Assembly (NCBI GenBank): GCA_903868145.1
Contig: CAIPTY010000010.1
Coordinates: 62,001 to 126,000 of the forward strand
From: an uncultured Desulfuromonadales bacterium
GTDB lineage: Bacteria; Desulfobacterota; Desulfuromonadia; Geobacterales; Pseudopelobacteraceae
Direction: 5' to 3'
Length of the DNA stretch: 64,000 bases
In this document: positions 1 to 8,897 of the stretch, piece after piece
Numbering within the stretch: the first letter of the stretch is position 1
Layout: every line of letters begins with the position of its first letter
Made by a program: the position numbers and the translations under genes
Notes under the pieces: generated by a model
Told to the model about the DNA's origin: nothing
Databases searched by the model: none
The model's input: the letters and a program-made list of their open reading frames with translations, nothing else

Positions 1-205
1 AAACATCAGCCAACTCCATTCCCAACACATTGGTGATGAGAAAAATGCTGTAGACCGAGGCATTAACGCGGCCTCGTTCTATCTCGCTGATGTAGGTTGG
101 ATGCAGGTCTGCCAGTTCGGCAAGTTTTTCCTGCGACATCTCTCGCGCTTTTCGTCGTGCTCGTATCGAGCTCCCCAAGGCTATCAGAAAATTTTCTTGT
201 CTCAT
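1..205 (-). CDS. XRE-family HTH transcriptional regulator, 3' end outside window
   Basis: The first 68 residues are visible, reading leftward from an ATG at 205. They form a classic Cro/C1-type helix-turn-helix: an RARRKAREMSQEKLAE segment followed by LHPTYISEIERG, the recognition helix that contacts DNA in the XRE family. The rest lies beyond the left edge, so any effector domain is unknown. It is divergent from the lipoprotein genes starting at 341, with 135 bp of AT-rich DNA between them, so it could control them, but no operator is evident. Small regulators of this kind are common beside accessory genes. Confidence 0.85.
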   Translation of the reverse strand, partial: MRQENFLIALGSSIRARRKAREMSQEKLAELADLHPTYISEIERGRVNASVYSIFLITNVLGMELADV

Positions 206-340
206 AAATACTGAACATAAGCAAAATCTCGGATAAGGTAATAGGCTATTGGAGTTACTATTTGACATTTAAGTCTATATATGAAATTGTTCTGAAAAAT
301 TCAGCAAAAGATAGAACATTACTGTTACGAGGAGGGTACT

Positions 341-634
341 GTGAAAAAACTTTTGTGTTTCATGTTTCTGATGGGCGCTGTCTCTGGTTGTGCGAAGCCT
401 GTAGTAATTGAAAACGGAACTCAAAGCAGGGTGTTTACGCCATGCACGAGTGATAACCTGTGTTTCCGGGATTCGTATAACATCGCATGGGATTACTGGT
501 GCACCTCCAGCCAGCGTGATTATCCGATATCATACAGAACCAAACAGTCAGAATACGAGTCAAGCAGGGTTGAATATATTTTATTGCCAAAATCTGTCGT
601 GCTGGAACAGGGACACGCGGGGAGGGTAAGATGA
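341..634 (+). CDS. small putative lipoprotein
   Basis: A 97-residue protein with a type II signal peptide: MKKLL, a short hydrophobic core and an AVSGC lipobox with Cys17 as the lipidation site. The mature part has three further cysteines and no family I recognise. The GTG start is preceded by a good GAGGAGGG Shine-Dalgarno sequence about 5-6 nt upstream. Its stop overlaps the next gene's start (ATGA), so it is almost certainly translated with the two FlgO-like lipoproteins downstream. It is likely anchored in the outer membrane or facing the periplasm; its function is unknown. Confidence 0.75.
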   Translation: MKKLLCFMFLMGAVSGCAKPVVIENGTQSRVFTPCTSDNLCFRDSYNIAWDYWCTSSQRDYPISYRTKQSEYESSRVEYILLPKSVVLEQGHAGRVR

Positions 635-1311
635 ATTGTTTGTACGCTAAGCAGATTATCTCCTTTTTACTGTTTCTTATAATAGCCGTTACCGCTTCCG
701 GCTGTGTGAATTCTGCCTCGTATCCTCCTGCCCACGAATATCAGACGAGGCTACTCGACGCAAACCAGCGCTACATAGTGGATGAACCATTGAGAGTCCA
801 GCGTAGCCAGTCTACCGTTGGCCGTTTTAATGCGCAAATAATATTCATGGCTGACCAGATAGAACGGAACGCAGACCGAAAAAGTCTCGAGAACACCTTT
901 ATAGTGACCAGTTTTGCCAATCTCAACAAGCTATCGCAAACCAACGCTTTTGGGCGACTGGTGGCAGAGAATGTCATTCATGAGCTGCAAGTGAGAAAAT
1001 GGAAGGTTTTTGAAGTGCGGCTGACCAAGGACGTAATTATAAACGAAACCGGGGAATTTTCGCTGAGCCGTGATATCAATAAAATCAGGGAAATGTACAA
1101 GGTTGGCGGCATTGTAACCGGTACCTATTCGGTGGTGAACGACCATATAATGGTAAACGCGCGGGTAATTGACATAAACTCGGGTCTGGTGGCTTCGTCG
1201 GCACAGGCGAATATGCAGGTAAACTGGTTCACCGACGCGCTGCTGTTCAATGAAGACAATCTGAGGTCGATGAAGATTGTTGGTGATGTACCTTCAGGTG
1301 CTAAGCACTGA
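631..1311 (+). CDS. FlgO-like lipoprotein
   Basis: 226 residues. A signal peptide ends at a TASGC lipobox (Cys25). The body matches the FlgO domain pattern: a strand reading TFIVTSFANL, a helix with FGRLVAENVIHEL, then VGGIVTGTYSVVNDHIMVNARVID. In Vibrio FlgO is an outer-membrane lipoprotein needed for flagellar stability, but FlgO-domain proteins also occur outside flagellar loci, and no flagellar gene is present here. It overlaps its neighbours at both ends (4 nt upstream, 1 nt downstream), so the three lipoproteins form one translationally coupled unit. Confidence 0.8.
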   Translation: MNCLYAKQIISFLLFLIIAVTASGCVNSASYPPAHEYQTRLLDANQRYIVDEPLRVQRSQSTVGRFNAQIIFMADQIERNADRKSLENTFIVTSFANLNKLSQTNAFGRLVAENVIHELQVRKWKVFEVRLTKDVIINETGEFSLSRDINKIREMYKVGGIVTGTYSVVNDHIMVNARVIDINSGLVASSAQANMQVNWFTDALLFNEDNLRSMKIVGDVPSGAKH

Positions 1312-1949
1312 TGCAGCTGCGGCTCGTCATCCCAATTCTCGCGGGCATGTTACTGGTCCAGGTATTGGCGGGTTGCGCAATCTACCATCCCGATACATAT
1401 AGTGCCTGCTATGGAAAGTCGTTGTCGGTTTTGCTCGATTCAACGGATCTCAAAGCACTGTTTCAGGATATGGCCGCAGAACTCTGTGTAGATGTGTGTT
1501 CAGATTGTGCGGGACGAACTCCTGATGACAAAAAAAACGCATCAATCTGTGCGGATCGCGACGATGCAAGGCGTTTGTCCGTTCTTGTCACTGACTTTGC
1601 CGACATCCAGACCTTTATTCCAAATCAGTCCGGTTTGCTGATGGGGGAGCTGATGCGAGGCAGTTTGAACAAAGCCTGTTGCTACAAGATTATTCAGGCA
1701 GAGTTTGCAAAATACTTCAAGCTGTCTGAAAACGGATTGGTAGTACTGACTCGCAAAGTAAATGAAATCAAGAAAGATGAGTATTCCCAGTCAGAGGCGA
1801 TAGTAGGAACCTACAGCTATCTGGGCAACAACAAGGTTCTTGTGTTTGTTAGAAAGATCAATATGGAAACCGGTAAAATATCAAGCATGGTGACCCGTGA
1901 AATCGAGTATTCCTGTCTTGGGAGGTCGGTCAGTCACACAGTAAAGTAG
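1311..1949 (+). CDS. second FlgO-like lipoprotein
   Basis: 212 residues with a VLAGC lipobox (Cys22). The second half resembles the FlgO fold of the preceding protein: LSVLVTDFAD, then a segment with GLLMGELMRGSL, then AIVGTYSYLGNNKVLVFVRKINMETG. It is therefore probably a diverged paralogue of the gene before it. It is cysteine-rich (about ten cysteines after the lipobox), unusual for an exported lipoprotein unless disulfide bonded. Start and stop codons interlock with the upstream gene (TGATG), and a hairpin terminator follows 30 bp after the stop. Confidence 0.75.
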   Translation: MQLRLVIPILAGMLLVQVLAGCAIYHPDTYSACYGKSLSVLLDSTDLKALFQDMAAELCVDVCSDCAGRTPDDKKNASICADRDDARRLSVLVTDFADIQTFIPNQSGLLMGELMRGSLNKACCYKIIQAEFAKYFKLSENGLVVLTRKVNEIKKDEYSQSEAIVGTYSYLGNNKVLVFVRKINMETGKISSMVTREIEYSCLGRSVSHTVK

Positions 1950-1980
1950 TCTCGCAACGTCTTGATATGCAAAAAGAACA

Positions 1981-2011
1981 GGGCGGCCTACTCCGGGTCG
2001 CCCTTTCTTTT
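1981..2011 (+). terminator. rho-independent terminator
   Basis: GGGCGGCC and GGTCGCCC form an 8-bp stem with one G-T wobble around a 7-nt loop. The T-rich run TTTCTTTT follows directly. It closes the three-gene lipoprotein operon. Confidence 0.75.
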
Positions 2012-2062
2012 GCCTGTGGGCAGTCTGATAACCTTGCAGTTTGGAACAAGCGAAGGGGCCTA

Positions 2063-2158
2063 ATGATGGAACCGGAACCACTGCTGGATGATCTGCGGGA
2101 GATTATCCGCTTGATTGAACGGGAAGAGGGTGCAGATGCGAAGCAAAAATTCCGTTAA
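2063..2158 (+). CDS. very small ORF, possible short protein
   Basis: A 31-codon frame starting with two ATGs at 2063 and 2066 and encoding an acidic, helix-prone peptide (EPLLDDLREIIRLIEREE). A purine-rich GAAGGGG lies about 6 nt upstream of the first ATG. The frame extends upstream to an ATG at 1967, but that start lies in front of the terminator hairpin and has no ribosome site. It may be a genuine small protein, or the remnant C-terminus of an older gene next to the toxin-antitoxin locus. Weak call. Confidence 0.3.
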   Translation: MMEPEPLLDDLREIIRLIEREEGADAKQKFR

Positions 2159-2163
2159 ACCGA

Positions 2164-2192
2164 TTTACAGCACTTTTAACAGGTGCTATTAT
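2164..2192 (+). promoter_or_regulatory. promoter and likely autoregulatory operator of the toxin-antitoxin operon
   Basis: TTTACA, then 17 bp, then TATTAT, preceded by the extended -10 element TGC. An inverted repeat AGCAC/GTGCT separated by 9 bp (2169-2187) lies between the -35 and -10 boxes. Phd/YefM-type antitoxins bind such palindromes over their own promoter. The assignment as operator is inferred from position only. Confidence 0.55.
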
Positions 2193-2221
2193 CAGGTCAT
2201 CTGAATTGTCAGGGAGGCCAG

Positions 2222-2497
2222 ATGCAAACCGTAAAATTTTCGGAAGATGTAATTCCATTGACTGATGTCAAAATTAATCCTGGGAAACTGGTTAAACAGG
2301 TGGCCGATAATCACCGCCCTATTCTGCTTACCAGTCGTGGGCGCGGAGTTGCCGTGCTGCAAGGGATTGCCGATTTTGAGGCTCGCGATGAGCAACAACA
2401 GTTCATGCGAGCCATTGTCCAGGGACTGATAGAGTTGGAAGAAGGGCGTGAAATAAGCGTTGCCGATGTAAAGAAACAGTTGAACATGGGTGTCTGA
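2222..2497 (+). CDS. Phd/YefM-family antitoxin
   Basis: 91 residues from the ATG at 2222, chosen because AGGGAGG lies 4 nt upstream; a longer GTG-initiated frame from 2183 has no ribosome site. The N-terminal half fits the Phd/YefM DNA-binding fold: a stretch about PLTDVKINPGKLVKQV followed by RPILLTSRGRGVAVLQ. The C-terminal part is acidic and helical, as expected for the segment that wraps the toxin. It is followed 2 nt later by a ParE-like toxin gene, so the pair forms a type II module with the antitoxin first. Confidence 0.85.
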   Translation: MQTVKFSEDVIPLTDVKINPGKLVKQVADNHRPILLTSRGRGVAVLQGIADFEARDEQQQFMRAIVQGLIELEEGREISVADVKKQLNMGV

Positions 2498-2499
2498 GC

Positions 2500-2799
2500 A
2501 TGCCGAAAAAAACGACCGTTTCATTCGCTCCATCGGCCTTGAGCGATATTCAGGAGATGCGGGCATGGTATTCAGAGCAGGGTGTGCCGGAGATCGGGGA
2601 GCGTTTTGCCAGAGAGATCATTGAAAAGGTCGAGGTATTGCAGACACATCCTGACATGGGGCGAATTGTTCCTGAATTTGAAGTCGCTACACTCCGCGAG
2701 TTGATTCACCCGCCGTTCAGGATAGTCTATCGTCATGACGGGAACAGAGTACGTGTTGTGAGAGTGTGGCGCAGTGAGCAGTTGCTGAAACTGCCGTAG
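2500..2799 (+). CDS. RelE/ParE-superfamily toxin
   Basis: 99 residues, ATG two bases after the antitoxin stop. Family features include VSFAPSALSDIQEMRAWY at the N-terminus, a helix ending in THPDMGR, and the C-terminal strand pair LIHPPFRIVYRHDGNRVRVVRVWR typical of ParE toxins. RelE members cleave ribosome-bound mRNA and ParE members poison gyrase; the length and the PEFEVATLREL-HPPFRIVY pattern lean to ParE. It is convergent with the prfC-linked small gene, 11 bp away. Confidence 0.85.
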   Translation: MPKKTTVSFAPSALSDIQEMRAWYSEQGVPEIGERFAREIIEKVEVLQTHPDMGRIVPEFEVATLRELIHPPFRIVYRHDGNRVRVVRVWRSEQLLKLP

Positions 2800-2810
2800 A
2801 TACATAGCAA

Positions 2811-2993
2811 TTATCTGTGGGCGTGGACAACCAGACCCTTGCCGGTTCTGGTCACTTTGCAGTTTGAATAGCCGAGGCGCTTCAGTTGACGCAGGATAAA
2901 GAAGGCCGCGACAGGATGCACGCCGGGCAGGATCAGCGGAAAGGTTCCGACGGGGATTGACCTGATGGCATACCAGGTTGCTTTACAATTCAC
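2811..2993 (-). CDS. small hypothetical protein coupled to prfC
   Basis: 60 residues from a GTG that overlaps the prfC stop codon by 4 nt (GTGA), the signature of translational coupling. The protein is basic, with a [21 protein letters not shown] segment of moderate hydrophobicity and a KGLVVHAHR tail. I do not recognise a family. The overlap with prfC and absence of a competing frame are the main support. It may be lineage specific, or the coupling may be accidental. Confidence 0.5.
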   Translation of the reverse strand: MNCKATWYAIRSIPVGTFPLILPGVHPVAAFFILRQLKRLGYSNCKVTRTGKGLVVHAHR

Positions 2994-4573
2994 GAGTGTT
3001 CGCTGGTTTCATGAAACTCCAGTTCCTTCCACTGCTCCCTGGTATTGTCGAGCCGCCACTGGCTGCCCGCCATGTAGGTCAGTTTGCCTTCACCGTCAAT
3101 GTAGACGTGCATGGCCTCTTTCTTCTCAAACTCTTCAATCCTCTTTTTCTCACCCGTAACCCAGCGCGCAGTCACATAACTGACCGGCTCAAAGGCCACC
3201 TTGACGCTGTATTCGTGCTCAAGCCGGTGCATGACCACCTCAAACTGAAGGAGACCTACGGCCCCGATAACCCAGTCCGCCCCCATCAGCGGCTTGAATA
3301 CCTGGGTTGCGCCCTCCTCGGCCAGTTGGACCAGACCTTTCTCCAGCGCTTTTGATTTCATGGGGTTCAGTAGCCGCACCTTGCGGAAATGCTCCGGTGC
3401 AAAGCTGGGAATGCCGGTGAACTTCAGTTCTTCACCCTGGGTAAATGTGTCGCCGATCTTGATGGTGCCGTGGTTGTGGATGCCGATGATGTCACCCGGC
3501 CAGGCCTCCTCGACATTTGTGCGATCCTGAGCCATGAAGATGGTTGCGTTGGCGATCTGGACTTCGCGTCCCAGGCGCACATGACGTACTTTCATGCCGC
3601 GGGTGAACTTGCCGGAGCAGATACGGAAGAAGGCGATCCGATCACGGTGGGCCGGATCCATGTTTGCCTGGATCTTGAAGCTGAAACCGCTGAATGGCTC
3701 TTCGTAGGGTGAGACCGCCCTCGTTACGGTTTCGCGCGGGAGCGGATGAGGGGCGTGCTGTACAAAGGCGTCCAGCAGCTGCTGCACGCCGAAGGTGTTG
3801 ATGGCGCTGCCGAAAAAAACCGGTGTCTGAATCCCGGCCAGATAGGCGTCGCGGTCGAAAGGGTGTGCGGCGCCTTCCAGCAGTTCCACGTCGTGGCGCA
3901 GTTCATCAACCTGGCTGCCCAGCAGTTGATCCAGTCGCGGGTCGTCAAGTCCGGTGATGGTGATACTATCTCCCGTACCGTTGGCTGCTTCGGCATCAAA
4001 GAAAATCAGCTCCCTTGTATGGAGGTGATAGGTGCCACGGAAGCGTTTGCCCATGCCGACCGGCCAGGTAACCGGCGCCGTCTGCATTTTGAGATTTTTC
4101 TCGATGTCATCCAGCAGGTCAAGCGGTTCCTGTCCCTCGCGGTCCAGCTTGTTCATAAAGGTCATGATCGGCGTGTGCCGCAGTCGGCAGACATCCAGCA
4201 GTTTCCTTGTCTGGCTCTCCACCCCCTTGACCGAGTCGATGACCATCAGCACAGAGTCTACGGCGGTCAGCACCCGATAGGTGTCCTCGGAAAAATCGTT
4301 GTGGCCGGGCGTGTCCAGAAGGTTTATCTCGCATCCGTCGTAGCTGAATTTCATGACCGATGACGTCACCGAAATGCCGCGCTGTTTCTCCAGTTCCATC
4401 CAGTCCGATGTGGCGTGCCGGGCGGATTTGCGGGCACGAACTTCGCCGGCCTGCTGGATGGCTCCGCCGAAGAGCAGCAGTTTTTCCGTGATGGTCGTCT
4501 TGCCGGCATCAGGGTGACTGATGATGGCAAAGGTGCGGCGTTTATCGACTTCCTGCGCATTAAATATTTCCAC
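2990..4573 (-). CDS. prfC: peptide chain release factor 3
   Basis: 527 residues, the usual length for RF3. The translational GTPase core is complete: SHPDAGKT (G1) near residue 19, RGISVTSS (G2), DTPGHNDF (G3) and NKLD (G4), followed by the RF3-specific domains ending in a C-terminal tail rich in charged residues. RF3 uses GTP to eject RF1/RF2 from the ribosome after termination in the cytoplasm. The start at 4573 fits the [20 protein letters not shown] beginning typical of the family. A 60-codon frame follows with a 4-nt overlap. No oddities in motif residues. Confidence 0.97.
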   Translation of the reverse strand: MEIFNAQEVDKRRTFAIISHPDAGKTTITEKLLLFGGAIQQAGEVRARKSARHATSDWMELEKQRGISVTSSVMKFSYDGCEINLLDTPGHNDFSEDTYRVLTAVDSVLMVIDSVKGVESQTRKLLDVCRLRHTPIMTFMNKLDREGQEPLDLLDDIEKNLKMQTAPVTWPVGMGKRFRGTYHLHTRELIFFDAEAANGTGDSITITGLDDPRLDQLLGSQVDELRHDVELLEGAAHPFDRDAYLAGIQTPVFFGSAINTFGVQQLLDAFVQHAPHPLPRETVTRAVSPYEEPFSGFSFKIQANMDPAHRDRIAFFRICSGKFTRGMKVRHVRLGREVQIANATIFMAQDRTNVEEAWPGDIIGIHNHGTIKIGDTFTQGEELKFTGIPSFAPEHFRKVRLLNPMKSKALEKGLVQLAEEGATQVFKPLMGADWVIGAVGLLQFEVVMHRLEHEYSVKVAFEPVSYVTARWVTGEKKRIEEFEKKEAMHVYIDGEGKLTYMAGSQWRLDNTREQWKELEFHETSEHS

Positions 4574-4599
4574 CGGTCCAACTCCTTGTGCAATTGAAA

Positions 4600-4617
4600 G
4601 GCGGGCATCAGCCCGCC
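4600..4617 (-). terminator. hairpin terminator after the hybrid kinase gene
   Basis: GGCGGGC and GCCCGCC form a perfect 7-bp stem around a 4-nt loop between the kinase stop (4653) and the prfC start. Read on the minus strand it is followed by TTTCAATT, a modest U tract. It probably insulates prfC from kinase transcription. Confidence 0.6.
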
Positions 4618-4652
4618 TGTATGATCACCATTTATCCTTGCTATTTTAATTA

Positions 4653-7292
4653 TTAAGCCAGTTTTTTCAATACATCACGCAGAACTGAGAGCTTGTACGG
4701 TTTCTGCACAAAGCCGGCAAGACCTTTGCCGACAAACCTCTGTGTGACATCCTGCTCGTTGTATCCGCTGGACATGATCACTTTAATGTCCGGTTTGATT
4801 TTGCGGAGTTCCTTGAAAGCCTCTTCTCCATCAAGTCGTGGCATGGTTAGATCCAGAAGCACTATGCTTATGCCGGTTCGACTCTGCATGATATCAAGCG
4901 CATCCTGCCCGTCGTTGGCGGTGATGACCTCAAAACCGAGCTCTTTGAGCATCTCGCTCCCAATGGAGCGTACAATTTCTTCATCATCAACGAGCAGGAC
5001 CGTGCCGCTGCCTTTCCAGTCGTCGCGACAAACTACATCCCCGGAAGATTCCACCGGCGATGTGCTTGCGGGAAGCAGTATCTTGAACACGCTCCCCTTG
5101 CCGGGTTCGCTGTATATCTTGATTGCGCCCTTATGGCCCCTGATTATGCCGAACACCGCTGCCATACCGAGCCCGCGGCCGGTGAATTTTGTCGTAAAAA
5201 AGGGATCGAATATTTTAGCCAGTGTATCCTTATCCATGCCGCAGCCGGAATCGGCAATGTCAAGCACGATGTATAAACCTTCCGGGAGATCCTCGGAAGG
5301 CCAGAGGCCGGCAAGGTAGCTCCGCTCGCAATGCATCTGACTGGTACTCACGATAATTGTGCCGTTATTGTCTCCAAGAGCTTCCGAGGCATTGATGATC
5401 AGGTTCATGACCACTTGATGAATCTGGGTTGCGTCGGCTTCAACGCGGAGCAGGGGCCGGGTAAGGTTGAGACTGAGAGCCGCCTTTTTCGATATGGATA
5501 CCTCCACCATATGGAGCATCTCCTCCAGCAGACAGTTCAGATCGATATTCTCTATCACAAACCTGCCCTTGCCCGAGTAAGCCAGCATCTGCCTTGCCAG
5601 ATCAGCAGCCCGGGCCGCGGCCTGCTCTATCTTGCGCAGATTGTCCAAAGCGGGCGACCCGGGATTGATGCGCCTGTTCGCCAGTTCCGCGTGGCCGATG
5701 ATCGAGGTAAGGATATTGTTAAAGTCGTGTGCTATGCCACCGGCAAGTATGCCAAGGCTCTCGAGTTTCTGGGAATGCTGGAGCTTCTTTTCGAGTTTGA
5801 TCCGCTCTTCTTCTGCATGCCTTCTCTCGGTAATGTCTCGCGTGATGCCAAGTATGGAGACAATGTCGCCCTGCTCATTCTTCAGGGGGACAACATGGCT
5901 CTCAAGCCATAACGAGCAACCTTTCAAACCTGTCATGCTGAATGAGAACGTACCGGGATTGCCATCAAAGGCATCCTCTGTAGCCTGTATGAATGCTTCG
6001 CGGTAATCCGGGTTAACCAGCTTGTAGGCATATGTTCCCTTGACCTCGTCGAATGTTTCAGCCTGGATCATGGCCAATCCGGCGGGGTTCATCATCAGGA
6101 GCGCCCCGTCACGATCAAGTATCTTCACGCAGTCGGGCACCGTTTCAATAATTGTCTTCAACTGTTGTTCCTGAACCCTGAGAACGTCTTCAACCCTCTT
6201 TCGCGCATTCAGTTCCAAGCGAAGCTGTTCATTGGCGGAGTTCAGTTCTGAAGTCCGCTCCAATATCTGCCCCTCCAGGTGCTCGTTGTGGTGATGAAGA
6301 GCAATTTCAGACAGTTGGGTCTGTTTCCATCGTTGAAACATCAGGCGTGCCGAGAAGAGAGAGCCCAGAGCAAACAGCAGGAGTAGAATCGATGTTTTCC
6401 AGATTTCATCGTACCAGTCAGCAAGATAATTTCCGGGCGACCGGCCGGCGTTGAGATAAAGCGGGTAGCCGGGAAGTTTTCGGAAAGAAAATGTTCGAGG
6501 CACTGTGTCAATGCTACCCCGGGTGCTATAGCTGCCGGTTTCTTCCCCACTTTTTACGAGACGGCGCAACTCTTCCGAAACGGTTTTGCTGCCTGTGGTA
6601 CTGCTGCCACCCGGAGATTCCGGGTGACGTGCTATCACATCCAGGTCAGAGTCCCGGAGTGTGATGACACCGTCTTTTCCCAGATCAAACGCAGAGAAGA
6701 GCTTGACCAGCGAATCGGTTGCCATGGTGGCTTGAACGATTCCCGCAAAAGAGCCGTCAGGGTTATTGATGCGACGGCCAGTGATCAGGATCCATTTATT
6801 ATTCACCCGCCCGAGTATCGGTTTTGAGAAGATCAGACCCGCGTGAGCATTTTGTTTCAATCTGATGAAATGTTCACGATCGGCTATGTTGACAACGACT
6901 TTAAATGCGCCGCCTTCAATGGCAACCATATCTCCATTGGGCTGGATGATCTGAATATTGGTTACTTCCGGGATTCGGGAATGCTGGCGATCTTCCAGCT
7001 CACACAGTTTTTTCCAGTCGATGGAGCCGTTGGCAAGCTGTTTTTCAGCTTCATCTATGATGGTAAGAAGAGTGAGATTGGCCCTGTTGAATATGCCGGA
7101 GAGAGTCAGTTCGAGTGCCATAACCAGGTTCTGAGTCTGCGCTTCGGCTCTGCTCACGTACTGCTGTCTGCTTTGAATCAAAAACAGCGCCGAGAGTGAA
7201 ACGACAAAGATATTGATCAGCATGAAACCGACAATAAGCCGTACGATGAAGTTGCGTCTTCGTGCAACGGATTCTGGTCTGTCGGGACTCAT
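4653..7292 (-). CDS. hybrid sensor histidine kinase (Cache-PAS-HisKA-HATPase-REC)
   Basis: 879 residues. Order: membrane segment about 15-38; a periplasmic double-Cache sensor (about 40-295) with the VVNIADREHFIRL and GRRINNPDGSFAGIV patterns; a second membrane segment about 297-315; a coiled linker; a PAS domain (about 370-497); a HisKA box with GGIAHDFNNIL, phospho-His near 523; HATPase with DSGCGMD and GRGLGMAAVFGI; and a C-terminal receiver with VLLVDDEE and the phospho-acceptor in VLLDLTMP near residue 812. It probably senses a small extracellular ligand and autophosphorylates. No separate response regulator is adjacent, so its output partner is unknown. A terminator hairpin follows. Confidence 0.93.
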   Translation of the reverse strand: MSPDRPESVARRRNFIVRLIVGFMLINIFVVSLSALFLIQSRQQYVSRAEAQTQNLVMALELTLSGIFNRANLTLLTIIDEAEKQLANGSIDWKKLCELEDRQHSRIPEVTNIQIIQPNGDMVAIEGGAFKVVVNIADREHFIRLKQNAHAGLIFSKPILGRVNNKWILITGRRINNPDGSFAGIVQATMATDSLVKLFSAFDLGKDGVITLRDSDLDVIARHPESPGGSSTTGSKTVSEELRRLVKSGEETGSYSTRGSIDTVPRTFSFRKLPGYPLYLNAGRSPGNYLADWYDEIWKTSILLLLFALGSLFSARLMFQRWKQTQLSEIALHHHNEHLEGQILERTSELNSANEQLRLELNARKRVEDVLRVQEQQLKTIIETVPDCVKILDRDGALLMMNPAGLAMIQAETFDEVKGTYAYKLVNPDYREAFIQATEDAFDGNPGTFSFSMTGLKGCSLWLESHVVPLKNEQGDIVSILGITRDITERRHAEEERIKLEKKLQHSQKLESLGILAGGIAHDFNNILTSIIGHAELANRRINPGSPALDNLRKIEQAAARAADLARQMLAYSGKGRFVIENIDLNCLLEEMLHMVEVSISKKAALSLNLTRPLLRVEADATQIHQVVMNLIINASEALGDNNGTIIVSTSQMHCERSYLAGLWPSEDLPEGLYIVLDIADSGCGMDKDTLAKIFDPFFTTKFTGRGLGMAAVFGIIRGHKGAIKIYSEPGKGSVFKILLPASTSPVESSGDVVCRDDWKGSGTVLLVDDEEIVRSIGSEMLKELGFEVITANDGQDALDIMQSRTGISIVLLDLTMPRLDGEEAFKELRKIKPDIKVIMSSGYNEQDVTQRFVGKGLAGFVQKPYKLSVLRDVLKKLA

Positions 7293-7358
7293 TCAGAATT
7301 TTCCTTAAGAAGTACGTTTTTGGAGTTCACAGCATTTACTTTATGGTGTGTCGGCGGG

Positions 7359-7808
7359 TCAGCCGCGAAAAATCAGCCTGTCCAGACACCATCTTCCGCC
7401 ACCGGCAATCAGCAGGTACAGCGCGATGCCGAGGAGCGCGAGATTGTATTCAATGCCGTGCCCGAGGCCCGGCCTGCAGGTCATGTTCAGGAAAAAGCCG
7501 TGGGCCCAATGTATTTTGTAGATACCCACCAGCATGACCGCAGAGATAGCAGCGGCGGAAAGGCGCGTCAGGAAACCGGTCAGAATGCCGAAACCACCGC
7601 CGAATTCAGCAATGATTGCCAGCAGGGTAAAAATGGCAGGGATGCCCAGATCCTTTTCAAAGCTTGCAAAGGTGGCGGTAAGGCCTCTTCCGCCGAAAAT
7701 TCCGAATAATTTCTGCGATCCGTGGGCCATGAAAATGAGTCCCAATGGTATGCGCAGCATTAAGGGAGCTATCAGTCCGGTTGCGTCAAAACTGCTTTTA
7801 GAAGCCAT
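7359..7808 (-). CDS. DoxX-family membrane protein
   Basis: 149 residues with four predicted hydrophobic helices. The family hallmarks are present: LMLRIPLGLIFMAHGSQKLF near the N-terminus, then a GFGILTGFLTRLSA loop and an LALLGIALYLLIAGGG final helix. DoxX/YphA proteins are inner-membrane proteins of mostly uncertain role; some are quinol-oxidase subunits or take part in redox and thiol stress. The ATG at 7808 has GAGG 6 nt upstream and lies inside the end of the GGDEF gene (11-nt overlap), so the two are co-transcribed. Confidence 0.85.
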   Translation of the reverse strand: MASKSSFDATGLIAPLMLRIPLGLIFMAHGSQKLFGIFGGRGLTATFASFEKDLGIPAIFTLLAIIAEFGGGFGILTGFLTRLSAAAISAVMLVGIYKIHWAHGFFLNMTCRPGLGHGIEYNLALLGIALYLLIAGGGRWCLDRLIFRG

Positions 7809-8676
7809 TCTCCACCTCGTCGGCGTTTTTGAAGACGAGCCTGTCCTTGCTGCTGTGCTTGGCCACGTACATCAGTGCATCAGCCTGTTGTATGACTTCG
7901 TCGATGGTTACAGGGGCGTTCTGGTATGAAATGGCGCCGATACTGAAGCTGACCGGCCAGCGGTTGTCATCCATTGCCTTCTGCATGCTGGCGTGCAGTT
8001 TCTCAAGAAACGTCCGGGCAGCATCGGTATAGGTTTCGGGCAAAAGCAGGACAAACTCGTCACCGCCCAATCGAGAAAGAATGTCGGTGCTTCGTATCTG
8101 TGACATGATGGTCGTAACGACTGTTGTCAGAAGCCTGTCTCCGGTGCTGTGTCCCAAATGATCGTTGATGCCCTTAAAATTGTCCAGGTCTATATAGGCT
8201 ATGGTAAAAGGCTGTTTGTAACGCCGCGATCTGTTGATTTCATATTCCGCCAGATCAAAAAAAGATCGCCGGTTGAGAGCACCGGTCAGCGGATCAGTGC
8301 TTGCCAGTGCCTTCTCCTTATCCAGATTGCTGCGAAGCGCCGAGAAAAGCAGGCTCATGACCAGCAGAAACAGAAACTCGACGGTTATGTTCCAGTAATG
8401 GAGTCTGGCGATTTTATCACTGAGAAGACCGGAGGCCCCATCAGCAGTGACCCGAGTGATCAGGGTAAGAAAGCAGAACAGCAGGCCGTACGACCGGGAA
8501 ACGAACCAGGCCACCAGAGAGACCGGAAAAAGATAAAAAACGATCAGAGAATAGTCACCGGTCACATAATCCAGATAACCCAGACAAAACAGAGTAACGA
8601 TGCTGAGGGCGACAAGCGTGATCCTGCTCTGAGTGGAGAAAAGGTTGATCATGGTGTTGTGGATACGTATCAGCAT
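7798..8676 (-). CDS. membrane diguanylate cyclase (GGDEF)
   Basis: 292 residues if started at the ATG at 8676, which has AGGA 6 nt upstream; a longer frame to 8760 lacks a ribosome site. The N-terminal half has about four membrane helices (LVALSIVTLFCLGYL, IVFYLFPVSLVAWFV and others) without a recognised sensor fold. The C-terminal GGDEF domain has DPLTGALNRR, the active-site loop RLGGDEF, and an intact RxxD inhibitory site (RSTD) nine residues before it, so it should make c-di-GMP from two GTP and be product-inhibited. It overlaps the doxX-like gene by 11 nt. Confidence 0.9.
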   Translation of the reverse strand: MLIRIHNTMINLFSTQSRITLVALSIVTLFCLGYLDYVTGDYSLIVFYLFPVSLVAWFVSRSYGLLFCFLTLITRVTADGASGLLSDKIARLHYWNITVEFLFLLVMSLLFSALRSNLDKEKALASTDPLTGALNRRSFFDLAEYEINRSRRYKQPFTIAYIDLDNFKGINDHLGHSTGDRLLTTVVTTIMSQIRSTDILSRLGGDEFVLLLPETYTDAARTFLEKLHASMQKAMDDNRWPVSFSIGAISYQNAPVTIDEVIQQADALMYVAKHSSKDRLVFKNADEVENGF

Positions 8677-8897
8677 TGCGATCCTGTGTGCGGGATGTGG
8701 CGGAAATTGTTGAAAACCTATAACATAATTCATCCTTAAATTGCAAATTATAGCGTTCATTCATGACGGATGCCGCCTGTTGGCTACATGCGGAGAGGGC
8801 TTCTGCAACAAAGTTTGATTAATTACAAATTCGCATGTATACTGACTCCTGGAAGATCGTTCACAATCACCCGTATGCGATCAGCGAGGATCCTGCC

